NCBI GenBank assembly: GCA_014607495.2
Contig: CP053169.1
Coordinates: 5,890,001 to 5,954,000, forward strand
Source: Carposina sasakii
Taxonomy: Eukaryota > Arthropoda > Insecta > Lepidoptera > Carposinidae
Reading direction: 5' to 3'
DNA: 64,000 nt
In this document: positions 34,141 through 46,704 of the stretch, one piece after another
How positions within the stretch are numbered: position 1 is the first letter of the stretch
How the letters are laid out: every line of letters begins with the position of its first letter
Made by a program: the position numbers and the translations under genes
Notes under the pieces: model-generated
The model's input: the letters and a program-made list of their open reading frames with translations, nothing else
Database searches by the model: none
What the model was told of the DNA's origin: nothing

Positions 34141-34437
34141 TCTACGCCCGGTAGCATGGTTGTTCATATCGTCCGGCAAATTCGCTGTTCGCTATTACTC
34201 TTAATAGTAGTTACATTATATCTAAATCCTATCTGTTCGTGTGTTTGTAATTGAAGTTCTTCTAAAATGGCTAAACCGATTTTGATGATTTTTGAAGTGA
34301 GTATTCAAGTGGGTTCGAAAATGGTTCAGATTCACAATTCGGTCAATTAGACAATGTTTTATTACGGTCCATATTGTTACAGCTTATTTCAGAAAGTTTG
34401 CATTTAAGGCGTGGGACAGGACAACGTCTGTCGGGTT

Positions 34438-35040
34438 CGCTAGTATTATACACGTGGCTGTATTTCCAAATTAAGGTGGCCAGAACTGCAGGCGGTAGTA
34501 TATTATCGGAAACTGGAAGGACCGAAGAGGACATCACTTCGAGGATCGCCAAAGCAAGAGCGACCTTCACACAGCTGCGCCCTGTTTGGCAATCACGGAA
34601 ACTGACTAGAAGAGTCAAGCTCAAGATATTCCAGTCTAATATTAAAACCGTGTTGCTGTACGGGTATGAAACGTGGAAAGTTACCAAGGACATCTCGCAC
34701 CAGCTCCAGGTCGTAGTCAAACGCTGTCTTCGCCATATTCTCGGTATTTACTCGAATCGACCGGCAGATTAAACGCCGCAAGTGTAACTTGATCGGCCAC
34801 ACGCTTCGAAAAGACGAAAACCACATACCGCAACAAGCCCTGGATTGGAACCCCCAAGGGAAGTACAAACGTGGCCGTCCTAAGCAGACCAGGCGGCGTA
34901 CAATCATCGCAGAAGCGAAGAAAGTAGTGAAGACCTGGAGCGAAATAAAACGTGACGCTCAAAACCGAACGGGATGGCGGACATCTGTGGAGGCCCTCTG
35001 TCCCAGCTAAGGGATACAGGAATATAAGTCAAGTCAAGAA
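34438..35040 (+). pseudogene. RTE-like LINE, RT C-terminal fragment
   Basis: Frame one: EEDITSRIAKARATFTQLRP, KLKIFQSNIKTVLLYGYETW and VVVKRCLRHILGI, stop at 34770. After a break, frame two: IGHTLRKDENHIPQQALDWN, GRPKQTRRR and WRTSVEALCPS, stop at 35008. The LLYG.ETW and GHTLR..W.P.G patterns are typical of the C-terminus of RTE-like LINEs. The 3' tail is AAGTCAAGTCAAG. A shorter 3' end of the same type is at 58318. Confidence 0.75.
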
Positions 35041-35701
35041 CTGCAAGATCATGAAGGCATGAGATTAGATGACAAATATGGGTGACAAGTTGCTAACTCA
35101 TCGCCTGAGAGAACGTCGTCGGTGAGTTTCTTAGTCATAAGAGATGCAGCTGATATATTCTAGTGAATCAGCACATAAGCATTAGTATTAAACTTTTTTT
35201 TAAAGAGTTACAAATAATAATATTATTTATGTTAAATGTTAGTCGTTTTAATATGTAAAGGTTTGCTAGTTCATACCGCACTGTGAAGTTGTCGCTGGTC
35301 TATGATTAAATCATATCCACTGTGTTCTTCTTCCATAGTCTACACCCAATTGTTCCGGGAGCGAGTTACGACTTTTTAGTTTTGTAGGTCAATGATTCGC
35401 ACTTTATACTGTGTTATATTGTACATATAGTATGTGTTGATAGATAGATACTTTATATGTGTTTTGTTATTTTTGAGGCTTGGACAAAAGATATTTATTT
35501 ATATTTTATATGAACAGAAAGGAACTCGTATCCTATTTTAGCATACTATAAAAAAAATTCTATAAACTGTACGTACTTATTTGTATTACCATATCTCTTT
35601 CCCGTAAAATCCATGAGCGGTCAGATAACAATTATTGCCTATTTTCCAATTATTAGATTGAAATATTTGAAGGTTGATGCTATCTTTCTTTATCTTTAAC
35701 C
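35041..35701. repeat. Dispersed repeat fragment plus unannotated DNA
   Basis: 35075-35190 (AGTTGCTAACTCATCGCCTG) belongs to the CACGTTTAG-type repeat. GATAGATAGATA lies near 35440. The rest is featureless. Confidence 0.4.
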
Positions 35702-35819
35702 GAACTTGTACATCTCAACTATACCCTCAAAATTGGTCAGAAGTGGCACCATGTGGTTCTATCGGCCCTTGGTGCTCTGCCTACCCCGTAAGGGATAAAG
35801 GCGTGATTATAATTATGTC
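35702..35819 (+). mobile_element. LINE-type 3' end, copy 3
   Basis: GAACTTGTACATCTCAACTA to GGCGTGATTATAATTATG. Same family as 14628 and 23333. Confidence 0.65.
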
Positions 35820-36539
35820 TGACCATTAGAAAAAATCAGGCCTTAGCCTGCGCAGCAAAATAAAATATCTCTGTAGACTCGTAGCACAAGCTACGACGGT
35901 TGCTACGCTTCGTAGTAATTTTGTAGCAAACTACAAGCTTAGCAAATCCATCCTATTTCCAACAAAAAAAAATATAGATGTAAAAGTTTAGATTTTGATG
36001 AAACTCAGGTCCGTTAGTTAGAATATAAAAACAAAACGATACAATCAGTTCTACCGACAAAAAAGCTTTATTTCAAATTGGTGAAAACACAAAGCTAGAC
36101 CTAAAACTAGATCCCTACAAACTATATGTATATTCCCTAGAGCTAGAATGTGAGCAATTTTCTAAAATGGAACCTACCCGCCGGCCTCAACCCGACACCT
36201 TGTTCGATCTCCAATTACTATTGAACCCTTGCTTCGTACTATCGTAACTATAGACATAGATGTAAGTAGCATCCACACACGGCTGCGTTCTCAAAACGGA
36301 GTACTTTAGCCAAAAAGGGAGAATCACGCAGAGATCGCGATGTGACAGTCTGTAATAACTTGCATAGTGCTCACAACTTTGACTACGGCTCGTATGTGTC
36401 GCTTTAGTATGCCTTCAGTCACAGACAAACATGTAGTGTATAATACAGACTGGTTTCATACAAAAAAATATATGCATACATATAGTCACGCCGGGAATTG
36501 AAGAGATTGATTGGGAAGAAGTGTATTCGACGATCATTC
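35820..36539. other. Unannotated DNA
   Basis: Contains CGTAGCACAAGCTACGACGG-like inverted repeats near 35880-35930 with relatives at 56930-56960. No gene. Confidence 0.4.
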
Positions 36540-36785
36540 ATTCGTGACAATCATTCGTGTAGTTGGTAGTGACCCTGCCTGCGACGCTATAGGTCCTGGG
36601 TTCGAATCCCGGTAGGTGCAAACATTGATATAATGAATATCGATGTTTGTTTCCGAGTCATGGATGTTTCTATACTATCTATGTATTTATATACCGTTGC
36701 TTAGTACCCACGACACAAGACCTTAGGCATCTTAGTGTGGGACTAGGTCAATGTGTTGTGAAGTGTGTGAATATTTATAATTTTT
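36540..36785 (+). mobile_element. tRNA-derived SINE (AATAAATA-tail family), copy 3
   Basis: Plus-strand copy. Head GTGTAGTTGGTAGTGACC, B box GGTTCGAATCC at about 36599-36609, body ending GTGTGTGAATATTTATAA. Confidence 0.8.
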
Positions 36786-37277
36786 ATACAGCCGCATTTT
36801 TTATTTGTGAAAAAAATTGAAAGGAAATTAATTTAATCTTGTTTCAAAAGTTCATGTAACCGCCCGCCCGTTAATTTCTCCGTTGATTATTTCCTTGCAT
36901 AACCTGTACATTATGTAAATCTAAATACACGGAAACACTGCATTTCAGGTCTCGTCTGAAACATCCGGCTCCTGAAACAGGATGCAGGTAAAGTAATTAC
37001 CACTTACAGTGGCCCAAGATTTTCTGGGCCGGCGGAAGTAGACGGAAACTCACAACAAACCTAATCTAATAGTGTGTAAGGATCGTAGAGAACATGGAGG
37101 AAGAATATATTGGAGGTGGCTTAACGTTCGTCCATATTTTGAAACTCGGTACCAACCGACGTAACGCGATGTAAGGCATTCGCAACGAATATATTATACA
37201 ATACGGCCGTGTATTAAAATCTATATGAATGCAGCTCCTTGCTTGATGGTTTCCCGTACCACTACGTACTGCACCCA
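36786..37277. other. Unannotated DNA
   Basis: Nothing recognised. Confidence 0.4.
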
Positions 37278-37566
37278 TATGATGAATTTGGTGAGAGCGA
37301 GATGTCTCACTTTTAAAAGTCAAATTCACAGAGCTATTAATAACTAGATAAACTAAGTGGATGTACTTTACATGTAAAAAATAAACTTAAGAATTAGAAT
37401 AGACACTCGTTCTCGAGCCAGGACTGAAGGAATTAGGGCTGATAGAAGTGGTTTGCAATCCCTTTTTACACACCAAGTAGAAACACTTGCCTAGTCTAGT
37501 TATAGCTTAGCTCTGTGGATTTGACGTTTAAAAGTGAGACATCTCACTCTCGCCAAATTCATCATA
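37278..37566. mobile_element. Foldback element with about 60-bp inverted arms
   Basis: 37278-37336 (TATGATGAATTTGGTGAGAG...) and the reverse complement of 37508-37566 agree at about 54 of 59 positions, and weaker matching continues inward past CACAGAGCTA. No clear target duplication. Non-coding. Confidence 0.65.
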
Positions 37567-40200
37567 CCGGTGCTGACTGCATGAATGCTCAACGTGTAAC
37601 ATTACCCAGCTTTAGCCTGAGAAAATCAATCGATTTTAATCATCCCTTGTTACTTGGGAAAAATACTCTAAATTACTTCTTATTGCAGTAGCTCAACAAG
37701 TAAAAGTTCCATTAAAATCGATCCAGCCATTTTAGAAATAAGCCGGTACAGACAGACAGATATAATATTATACAGACAGATAACAGTCTAATAAATAAAA
37801 ATGACTAAGTACAGGAACGTGCTAATCTTTACATGAGATTTCTTCCAGAAAAACCAGTCTGGCTAGTGAAAATGTATTATTAAAAGGTATAATCTTTTTA
37901 AACGTTCCAGGACTAAGTTATAATTTGAATTTACAGCAGTTTAATTAAACCTAAGAACTCGCATTAGAGGTGCATTATTAGATTAGGTGAACAATTTATA
38001 GTAGCAACATTACAAGTTTAAGTGGCTGTGCGTGCCGGGTATGCCGTGTTAATGTGTCACAGAGTGTGTTCAATCCAGTAATCCAAGTTCTGAAAGAAGA
38101 AATGTCCTCACTTTAAAATTCTGCATGTTAATTTAAATATTTATAAAATTTATTGATTTAATAAAATATTAACATTACAATAATATGGTAGATAAGCAAT
38201 AAAATTAATATCTAACAAGTCTAATAAGTGTTCTAGCAATATCACGAGAAGCATGTTTAAATGAAATAAGTAGAAAAAACTGTGTGTTCCATTTGAACCA
38301 TTAAAGTGCACCGTAACCTTTTTAGTCATATTCTTATTTCTTTTTTTTTACACTCTATTTAGTCTATTCTACACAAGATAGCTCGAATTCTCTATGGAAG
38401 TTAGTTTACTGCTGAAATCAATAGGTAATTCAGCTAATCTGTGGCACTGCGGTGAAACGTGATGCCCTGAAACAGCATAGGTTTTGGTTTATTGCTACCC
38501 TGCGTGTATGTGATCAATTTTTATGCCGATGCTTAACTATTTCTTGTAAGTTTTACGGCTCTTCTTATTTATTGGTGTGCTTTTTACGATTCTTGTTTGT
38601 TGTGTTTGATAGATGTGATTTATTTGTGCTTTGCGCGTGATTTTTGGCGGCCATTTTCTTTCCTCTCACTGACTTGTATATACCTGTCATCAGTATTTAT
38701 TCATCTTTTATTAATAGGCATGTAACAAAATAACACAATGCCACTAATGGGTGATACTGAGATGTAATTTTTAAAATATTTTGCTGAGATGTGTTTTATT
38801 TAACCACTAAAGATGTATGTGAGTATAAAATATACTACTAATATATACGCACATTTATGCGGTGAACATATAATTCTTTAAATAAATCTTGTATGACCAC
38901 GCCCCTTGTATTTCTTTCCTTCTATATTTACAAAATAGTATTTCAATTTGCAATTTTGCGGTGAAACAATCGAGTGCACCGAAATAATGAAAGCGAGTTC
39001 ACCGTTAGAAATCGCATGAAATTTCACTGAAATAGACCGCCACCCAAGCGCGTACTCGAGTACCTACTACACAAACATAGATGCTAGTAGATAACGTAGA
39101 TATAGTTAGGTACATTAGGGGAGACCAATGTTTAGCAGGACATCTCATGGCTAAGACTTAGAAGTACTAGGAAAGTGGCTGTTTTGTCTGCCTTCGAATT
39201 TGGACTTCTTTCGTGTTTATGTATCATTGGAAATCGTAGACAAATTATAAGACTTTCTGTTATTACGACGTAAAATAACTGTGTAAGCATTAAAATTAAA
39301 GTTAAAGATGTCATTTAATTTACAGTTTCGACCTTGACTTGACATGTGGACTTAATTTAATACGTATCAAACTACACGTCATGTATTTAGAAGCAAAGGT
39401 TATTTTGAAAAACCTTATAGCGCGTGTAAGGTACAGAGCGCACACAGTAATCATGATGATTCGTCATTGTATTGTATTTCAAAATACAAATTGAAACCTG
39501 TCAATATAACTTAATACTTTGAAATAAATTGCGAGTTTCGTGGCATCTAATGATGTTAAAATCCATGAAAACTACACTGCCGGTACAACCTGTACTAAGT
39601 GTTCTATGACACTACTCCTATATTGGGTGTTCACATGGGTCGTGAGACTGCTTTATATACATTTATGCTTGCTTGTAGTAAATATAGACTGCTATGTCTG
39701 GCTAGTGCATCTATTCATATTCATACTGTACAAGAAATAGATAATAATAATAGGGAACTAATGTTTTTTTGCATTTACCATTATGTATCTTGTCCTATCC
39801 TATCCTCTTAAGGCATTATATAAGGCCCAATACAACGAGCTACACTATTTTGATTCAGATATGATTTGATATTTTTTAAGTCGGAAAATTTCAAATCAGA
39901 TTTTTTTAGTAGATTTAGACTATATTACCATGAAAGTTTGTAACGATTGATGTTTATTGACTTAAATTTTTATCACATTCTGCTAATGAGAAAAGCTCAA
40001 ACTCACTCGAGTTCTCTAAAACGTTACGACAAAAAATACGAGCGTTACCTTATCAAAATGCTGTTGCATATCCGATACTCCACGCTTATTAATTCAGAAT
40101 GCAGCTCAGCTGTAATGGAAGTGTGATTTTTGCTTGAAGCCCATAAACGAATGTTACAGGGAGCATTTACGTTTACCGCTATAGTCTATCTTAATGCATG
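37567..40200. other. Unannotated AT-rich DNA
   Basis: 2.6 kb with no clear repeat or gene. It is the quietest part of the window. Confidence 0.45.
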
Positions 40201-40207
40201 CGACTTT

Positions 40208-40560
40208 GAACTCAATTGGTATTGATGGCTTTAGAGGCTTGTCAGTGTTTTACAGGATATACTTTGGAGAGTGTGCGTGGGAACTTCACAATACAGTTCC
40301 ACCAGCCCCTTTTCACCATCGGGATACTAGACGCAGACTAGCGTATCACCCTTATGTTGTTGATATCCCACCCATCCGCACCAAACGTTATGCTAACTCG
40401 TTTGTAATGCAAACGGCTGGAATAGGAGTGGAATGCACTTCCTGCCGATGTATTTCCCGAGCACTACAACATTGGTCTCTTCAAAGCTAGAGTGAATAGG
40501 CACTTTCTAGGCAAACATGTACCACCCTAGCTTCTTGCTTAACATCAGGCACGATGGCGG
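40208..40560 (+). pseudogene. CR1/Jockey-type LINE, last part of RT, copy 2
   Basis: GLSVFYRIYFGECAWELHN, VPPAPFHHRDTRRRLAYHPY and RTKRYANSFVMQTAGI in one frame. After a one-base shift near 40430 the end LFKARVNRHFLGKHVPP follows, with a stop near 40535. It overlaps the C-terminal part of 33615-34140 and extends past it. 5'-truncated. Confidence 0.75.
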
Positions 40561-41639
40561 TCAAATCTTAGCCTAGCTAATTGTAAAAAAAATGGTATTG
40601 TAGATTTCTAAAAGGTTTACACTTTAATGGTTTGTTATTGGTCGCGACATAGAAGTGAGAGAGTTAATCTAGTTTTATGGCTACACAACACATGGTGATT
40701 TTTAAATTTTCCGTTTCCGTTTAATAAAACATCAATAGGAAGGTCACAAAAAGTCTATTATGTGAAGAGAAACTACATATTTCTATAAGTTTAAATAACA
40801 AATCTGCGTTAATGCCTGGGCCCAGAGATGTATGAATCAGTCGCCGTCTCCTTTGCAAAATTTTTATACCAACTATTAATAAAATGAATTATTAATAAAA
40901 TGCTAGTCTTTTTATTATCCCAAAAAGGGACAAAGAAGACCTTTTAAACGTAATGTGAAATTCAATAGGTCGAACTTTGTAAACCTAATACTTACGTCTG
41001 GGTTTAAATTTAGGCAAACAAAACTTAAAGGATCCAAGATTAATTTTAACTTGAACTTACCTAATTTACTTAATCAAAGCTTTAAACAAAAATGCGACTA
41101 TAGACCACTAAAGACACTTCTAGACTGAATTATTATGAGACCAGATTGTGACCTTCAGTAAAGGCTCTTTAGAAAGCTTGACTTTTCTTTTCTGTAAAAT
41201 GTATTTATAGTTGATCCAACTAAAGCAATCCCTATAATGCTAAATTTTACCAATTTCTTTTTAATTATAACTTTAAGAAGACGCAAGTTTGTAACACTAT
41301 ATCTCAGTGTCTAGGTATACACTTTAAACTTGCTCATCTCTATCGGAGCAGTTTGAAACTAATATTAGTACACGTATCAAGGGGAGCCTTAGGGAACAGT
41401 TCCACTTGTATCTCAAACACCCATGTTGTCGAATAACGTCATTTACACGTAAGTTGGGGTTAGAGAGGAAATACGAGTATAATCTTAGAGTATATTTTGT
41501 CGGAATGAAATCGGTGATCATGTATGAAGAAATTAATGAATGTGGATGAGGCGAATCAGTTATGTTTGGAACGTTCAAAATGAAGGCATGTAGTCCTTGC
41601 CGACCAAAATTCTCAAGGTTATGTAACAATAGCCTGTAG
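40561..41639. other. Unannotated AT-rich DNA
   Basis: Nothing recognised. Confidence 0.45.
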
Positions 41640-41830
41640 AATCGCGAATAAGATCTCATAGCCACGTTTAGCATAGCAAGGTCAGATGTAAAAGATTAGT
41701 GACAAAGTAGTCACTAAAACATGATCAAGATTGACAACTTTATCCTAGCTTAAAAGTCGACTCTTAGTCAACTATTACGGCATGCACGGAAGGCAATGCA
41801 GCTGATGTATTCCAATGAAAGCCTGCATAA
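41640..41830. repeat. CACGTTTAG-type dispersed repeat
   Basis: ATAGCCACGTTTAGCATAGC, GTCAGATGTAAAAGATTAG and AGCTGATGTATTCCAATG match pieces at 14800, 35075 and 58795. Confidence 0.5.
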
Positions 41831-42450
41831 GCAGAGGAATCAATAATTCAAATGTGAAATAATAAATCTATTGAATTCATCACAAACGTTCGATACTCTC
41901 TTAGTACTTATATACGATGAATGCTATACAAAGACCGGATAACAAACAAAAACATCTACCTAGAACCATTGTTCCATTGTATTAATTACTGAATACCATG
42001 TTACTATTAATAATGAAGAGCGAGATATTATTTTACTTGCGACCCGTCAGTAACAAATATGATGTAGGTGGTACTTATACGTTTACGTACTTATGTACTT
42101 ACTTCCACTTCCAGCACACTCTCACTCTCACAATTTTTTGCCGTCACATTGCTATCGCTCTGCTTTTGCAAGTTTACGTAACTGAGCTAAGTACTCTAAA
42201 ATACGTAATCATTTACATTTTATTTTCATTGAGGAAACTTAACCCCATATCATTAGCCGTAGGCTCAATTTCCAAAATCGTACTTACACATATTAAAATA
42301 ACTTATTTCAAAGAAAATAAAGTACTACCATCCCACAGATCACAGTACCTACCATACCAGTGCCGTTAAGGGAACAGCTAAACCACTGATAATACGGCCG
42401 CTATACGCACCTTTCTTTGTTGGCAGAGAGCAAACAGTACTATTACTACA
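41831..42450. other. Unannotated AT-rich DNA
   Basis: Open frames here are hydrophobic by base composition only. Confidence 0.4.
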
Positions 42451-42451
42451 C

Positions 42452-42700
42452 TAATAAACACTATAACACGAAACAAAACAATAACCTGTAGGTATCGCAC
42501 TAAACGATAAGCTATCAATAGAGGCTTTGTGCAAAGAGACGTGAACAGCCATTGGATGTGACAGCCGATCAGCATTACGAGATAGGTACTTCGTCAAAGC
42601 TTGTTTATATTTAAGAGATTTTATTGCGTTTTACAAAAGATGACAGCATTAGAAAACTGAATCTAATAAACACTAGAACACGAAACAAAACAATAACAGC
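42452..42700 (+). repeat. 38-bp direct repeat spaced by 211 bp
   Basis: CTAATAAACACTATAACACG...AACAATAAC at 42452 recurs as CTAATAAACACTAGAACACG...AACAATAAC at 42663, with one mismatch. Origin unknown. Confidence 0.6.
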
Positions 42701-42704
42701 ATAA

Positions 42705-42876
42705 TCACTACTAATATTATAAATGCGAAAGTAAGTTTGTTTGTTTGTTATCTCTTCACGTTTTATTTTCTCAAACAATCTTTTTTAAATTTTTTAATTT
42801 ATATAGTTGGGAGAATGGAGAAGGGCATAGGCTATATTCTGTAATCCACGCGGACGAAGTCGCGGGCAACAGCTAG
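42705..42876 (+). mobile_element. Non-autonomous Helitron, copy 5 (short)
   Basis: A|TCACTACTAATATTATAAAT at the left; ACGCGGACGAAGTCGCGGGC then AACAGCTAG|T at the right. 172 bp. Confidence 0.8.
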
Positions 42877-42904
42877 TAAATAATAAATTTAATAGAAGGC
42901 TCAT

Positions 42905-43035
42905 CCCTTATCATCATTACGCCTTTATCCCTTTCGGGGTACCCCTTATCACGTGTAACTTATTAGGCTAACAGGTGAAAAGTGGGTGTGTATTTTGCAC
43001 ACTTCTGCCCATCATGGGCGTGAATGCATGTATGT
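42905..43035. mobile_element. LINE-type 3' end with TGTATG tail
   Basis: CACGTGTAACTTATTAGGC, TGGGTGTGTATTTTGCACAC and a GCATGTATGTATGA tail. Clade unknown. Confidence 0.5.
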
Positions 43036-43315
43036 ATGAATAGAAGGTGTGCGAACATGATATATAAATATAACGAATAACATTACCAATTGCTAGCGAA
43101 TAAATCGAGAGATAAGGAGTCGTGTTCAACTCAATAGATTTCGCTCAATGGATTCTTTATGCCTTTGAATGGAAGACTGCGAGAAAATGTAGAACGAAAG
43201 TGACGGTCTGAATGTAGATAATGCGAGAACACTGGCGAGAAATAAATCGACTCATTCATATTATCACGGAATACTAAATAAAATAATGTAGAGGAATATA
43301 GTTTAATGTAAAATT

Positions 43316-43548
43316 TACTTTCGCATTTATAATATTAGATGGGATTGGGATGAGATAGTCCGGGAGGTAGGCAGCAGCGCCTCCCGTACGGACAACATAG
43401 TCCGAAAATCACACTGCGATCACCAACCCGCCTGCTCAGCGTGGTGACTATGGGCAAAACCCCCCTATGGCAGTAGCCTTGTGGCGTGCCCTGGGGAAGG
43501 CCTACGTCCAGCAATAGACTGCAATAGGCTGAAGAAGAAGACGAAGTT
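43316..43548. mobile_element. Helitron 5' fragment joined to a GCAATAGGCTGA retroposon
   Basis: 43316-43339 is the reverse complement of the Helitron start (TCTAATATTATAAATGCG). 43352-43548 is a plus-strand retroposon copy from CCGGGAGGTAGGCAGCAGCG to GCAATAGGCTGAAGAAGAAG, lacking the first 80 bp. Confidence 0.7.
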
Positions 43549-44586
43549 AGAATTTTACCTCATTATCTTCCTACCCTTATCCCATTATAAATGGAGTCGA
43601 CGCAATATGGTTTCTTTCGAAACACGTATTGCCAAATATTTGGAATTTGTTTTATGGCCAGCTGCCTGCCTAACGCCAAACCTTCACGGGTATAGCTAAG
43701 TGTCAATTTCTAGAAAATACTGAGAAAATACGTACAAAATTCAGTGGATTTTACCTACTAATTACTATTCATTAGTAAAGCGCTCTGTGAAAAAATATTA
43801 ACTTTAATTGGCTGTAAACCATTGGGTTATCGCTCAGACATTACACACAATTTAACTCAAACCCAAAGTACAAATTCTTTCCCATTATATGTAAAAAGTC
43901 ATCCTTATCAGTTACGGGGGTTTTCGAAGCGCATCATTAGTAATTCGTCAGGGCTTACCGCGTCCAGGTGAGGCCCAGATGGGTCCGGCCCACAAAACAA
44001 TTACTAAATATCTTACGTCCTACTTACACATTAAATGTTGGAGGGAGCGAAATGATTATTCATTATAAAATATTTATGCGTTAACTAGTGGCTGTAGAAA
44101 CTTCAGAATTTTCTTTTTCGATCCCGTGGGAAACACTTTTTTACCCTTCTAAGACTTCTACCAACCAACATACATGCTATTTAATAGGAATTGAGGTATA
44201 AATATGCTAATAATGATAAATGATCTGGCGCCCATTTAACAATTTTTAGTACTTTACCAAGAAATGAATAACAGCTTTCTATAAATCTTAAGGCCATAAC
44301 TCAACCCGATGTTCTAAAGACCTTTTCACAAAATTCATTAGGCGTTAAAAGCTTTATTTAATTCATGATTTCACAATAATATTATACACCATTGTTCGTT
44401 CAAAACACCTTCAAATCAGAACTTAAAGGATTTGCCAAAACACCTTTATCTTGGGCCTTTATTTAGCGAACAGAGGAGGTTGTATTTCATAAAAAATAAT
44501 AGCCCGAGTTAAATTGAACGTCTTATTCAAGGAAATGTCAGTTAAGCTGGATGATGTCGTGCAAGTGCTTCTCCTATTGCCTATCT
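43549..44586. other. Unannotated DNA
   Basis: Nothing recognised. Confidence 0.45.
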
Positions 44587-44804
44587 TATACAGGCTGTAA
44601 CAATATAGGTAAGGAAAGCAAAATGCTTTGAAAATAGACCACTATAGAGAACCTACCCACGAAAGTTGACATTCGAAATGAAATGTTTATTATTCTAAAT
44701 ATTAAGAAGAATTCCTAAACAACTGGGGAATGTTTATACAATCTTGAAAAAAAAATCTGTATAGGTTTTCTATAGTGGCCTATTTACATACCCCTTCTCT
44801 GTAT
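44587..44804. mobile_element. T2 palindromic MITE, copy c
   Basis: TA|CAGGCTGTAACAATATAGG to TACCCCTTCTCTG|TA. More decayed than copies a and b. Confidence 0.65.
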
Positions 44805-45388
44805 AAGGGCCCAAATAGATGTAATAAAATTCTTAGAGAGAAACTGTTTTTCAAATCTTTCGGAAGTGAGCCCTAGTGTGAAAAGGACGCATGGAGTGCG
44901 GTGACACCATCTATAGAAAAGAAAGTTAGGGCTCTGTAGCAGTTCTTAGTTTGCTATGCACAGTCTAGAAAGCAGGTAGTATTCAAACGTCTTTGTCTTA
45001 AAGAGATGGCGGCAGAATTTTTTGTCGACGTGCCGCTTTTCTTATCATTATTTATCATTTAGCTTGGCTTTTAAGGCTTTTTAGTACGAGATTCCTGTTG
45101 GAGACACTTTGAGGGCTAATGAATAAATTAAATTTACAATCAATCTACAATCGGCGTTTCAAGGGCATTGATTTGTTTAATACAAAATGTAATATTTATA
45201 AAAGTAAAATCATTGCGGCCCTTGATAAATGTTGATTGTGCGGGTTTCATAGATTCAGTGTGATGTGTTTGGTTGGAGCTTCAATGTTTTTTCTGTGTTT
45301 TTATTGGTAGACACTTTGCTGTTGTATGTGCTACTTATGAATTGTAAATATCTTTGTGTAATAGTACTGTTTGTGTCTCATAATAATA
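44805..45388. other. Unannotated DNA
   Basis: Nothing recognised. Confidence 0.4.
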
Positions 45389-45506
45389 ATTGACCGGGTA
45401 GCTTAGTGGTTATAGCGGCTGGCACGGATTGCAGTGGTCGTGGGTTCGATTCCCACTCGGGTGAAGAATTTTTTTCCATTTTCTTTATTGATAATTTTAT
45501 ACAATT
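45389..45506 (+). mobile_element. 117-bp tRNA-headed SINE, copy 1
   Basis: TAATTGACCGGGTAGCTTAG head, B box GGTTCGATTCC (about 45444), then the family tail AGAATTTTTTTCCATTTTC and TTTATTGATAATTTTATA. Same structure as 55552-55668 and 61089-61205. Confidence 0.8.
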
Positions 45507-46129
45507 GTAATTCATTGAAACTATTTTCTAATTCTGTTGTTTTGTTTATGATTTTTTAATAACTAATAAGATTGTTTGGTACAGCAGTTATTACTTCAAG
45601 AGATAAATTGGTTTCATTTATTTATCATTAAAAAAACGTTAAAGCTATCTAAATTGTGATGAGGAATAATGGAATATTATCATTTATTTCCTTGTCCTAA
45701 TGCAAGTATATGTAACTTAGTTCCGTTTCTGTTTCTAGCTTGAGCACCTTTTATAGAAAGACACCACCACCTTTATACTTCACATAATCTATCTGACAAT
45801 CTGAAAATAACGGGCCTTAGCAGATAGAAAAAATATCTACCAGATAAAAAAAATCTAAAGTTATAATGAACCTTGATGTATCAAACAAAGGAAATCTATC
45901 AAATGATACAATACTATAACTATTGAAAACAAATCTTCCTTTAAAGCATACGAAGCAAGAACTCTCTTAATTTTTTGAATATATTCAAAACAAGCAAATT
46001 CTGCTACAAACTAAAACTTACGAAGCCGAACTTCGATAACTACAAGTTCGTTTCTCTTCGATCACTCGATAATCTTTGACCTAACGATACAGAAGCGTAG
46101 AACGAAACTTGTGAGGTAATACATTCACA
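45507..46129. other. Unannotated AT-rich DNA
   Basis: Nothing recognised. Confidence 0.4.
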
Positions 46130-46375
46130 TCAGCCTATAGCAGTCCACTGCTGGACGTAGGCCTCCCCCAGGGCACGCCACAAGGCTGCTGCCATAGGGG
46201 GATTTTGCCCAACATCAACACGCTGGGCAAGCTGGTTGGTGACCGCAGCGTGATTTTCGGACTATGTTGTAATCGCGGGAGGCGCTGCCACCCACCTCTC
46301 AAAAACCCTTACTTTAATAGCCTTTTAGTATACCCACGGGCAGATATGGCATGGTACTATTCTGCTCTGCTGACA
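46130..46375 (-). mobile_element. SINE-like retroposon (GCAATAGGCTGA family), copy 5
   Basis: Minus strand: CAGCCTATAGCAGTCCACTG to ACGGGCAGATATGGCATGGT, with decayed 5' end. Confidence 0.7.
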
Positions 46376-46599
46376 GAGTATGAGAACCGATAGATTATGA
46401 ACTGATTATGAAAAATCTCTACTGTATTTAACGACTTAGTGGCTAGGCATAATTATTTAGAGACTTGTATGGTAGTTAAAGCTAAGCTGATAGGTGTCTT
46501 GGGAGTAATATTATACACCGGACAGAGGATGAATTATGTTACTTCATAAAGATAAGCGAGATAGTTAAAAAAATGATATTAAAAGAACTTTACTATTAC

Positions 46600-46690
46600 C
46601 GATATGCGGTTACCTACCCACCTAACTAGCGTGGTCACTATGGGCAATAACTCCCCTATCACAGTAGCCTTGTGGCATGTCCTGGGAATA
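46600..46690 (+). repeat. Retroposon fragment
   Basis: ATGCGGTTACCTACCC, TAGCGTGGTCACTATGGGC and GTAGCCTTGTGGCATG match the middle of the GCAATAGGCTGA family. Confidence 0.6.
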
Positions 46691-46704
46691 CGTATGTGTG
46701 TATA

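Noticed and set aside
41998..42369. 123-residue open frame
   Set aside because: Composition-driven hydrophobic stretch in AT-rich DNA with no domain, splice context or neighbour to support it.
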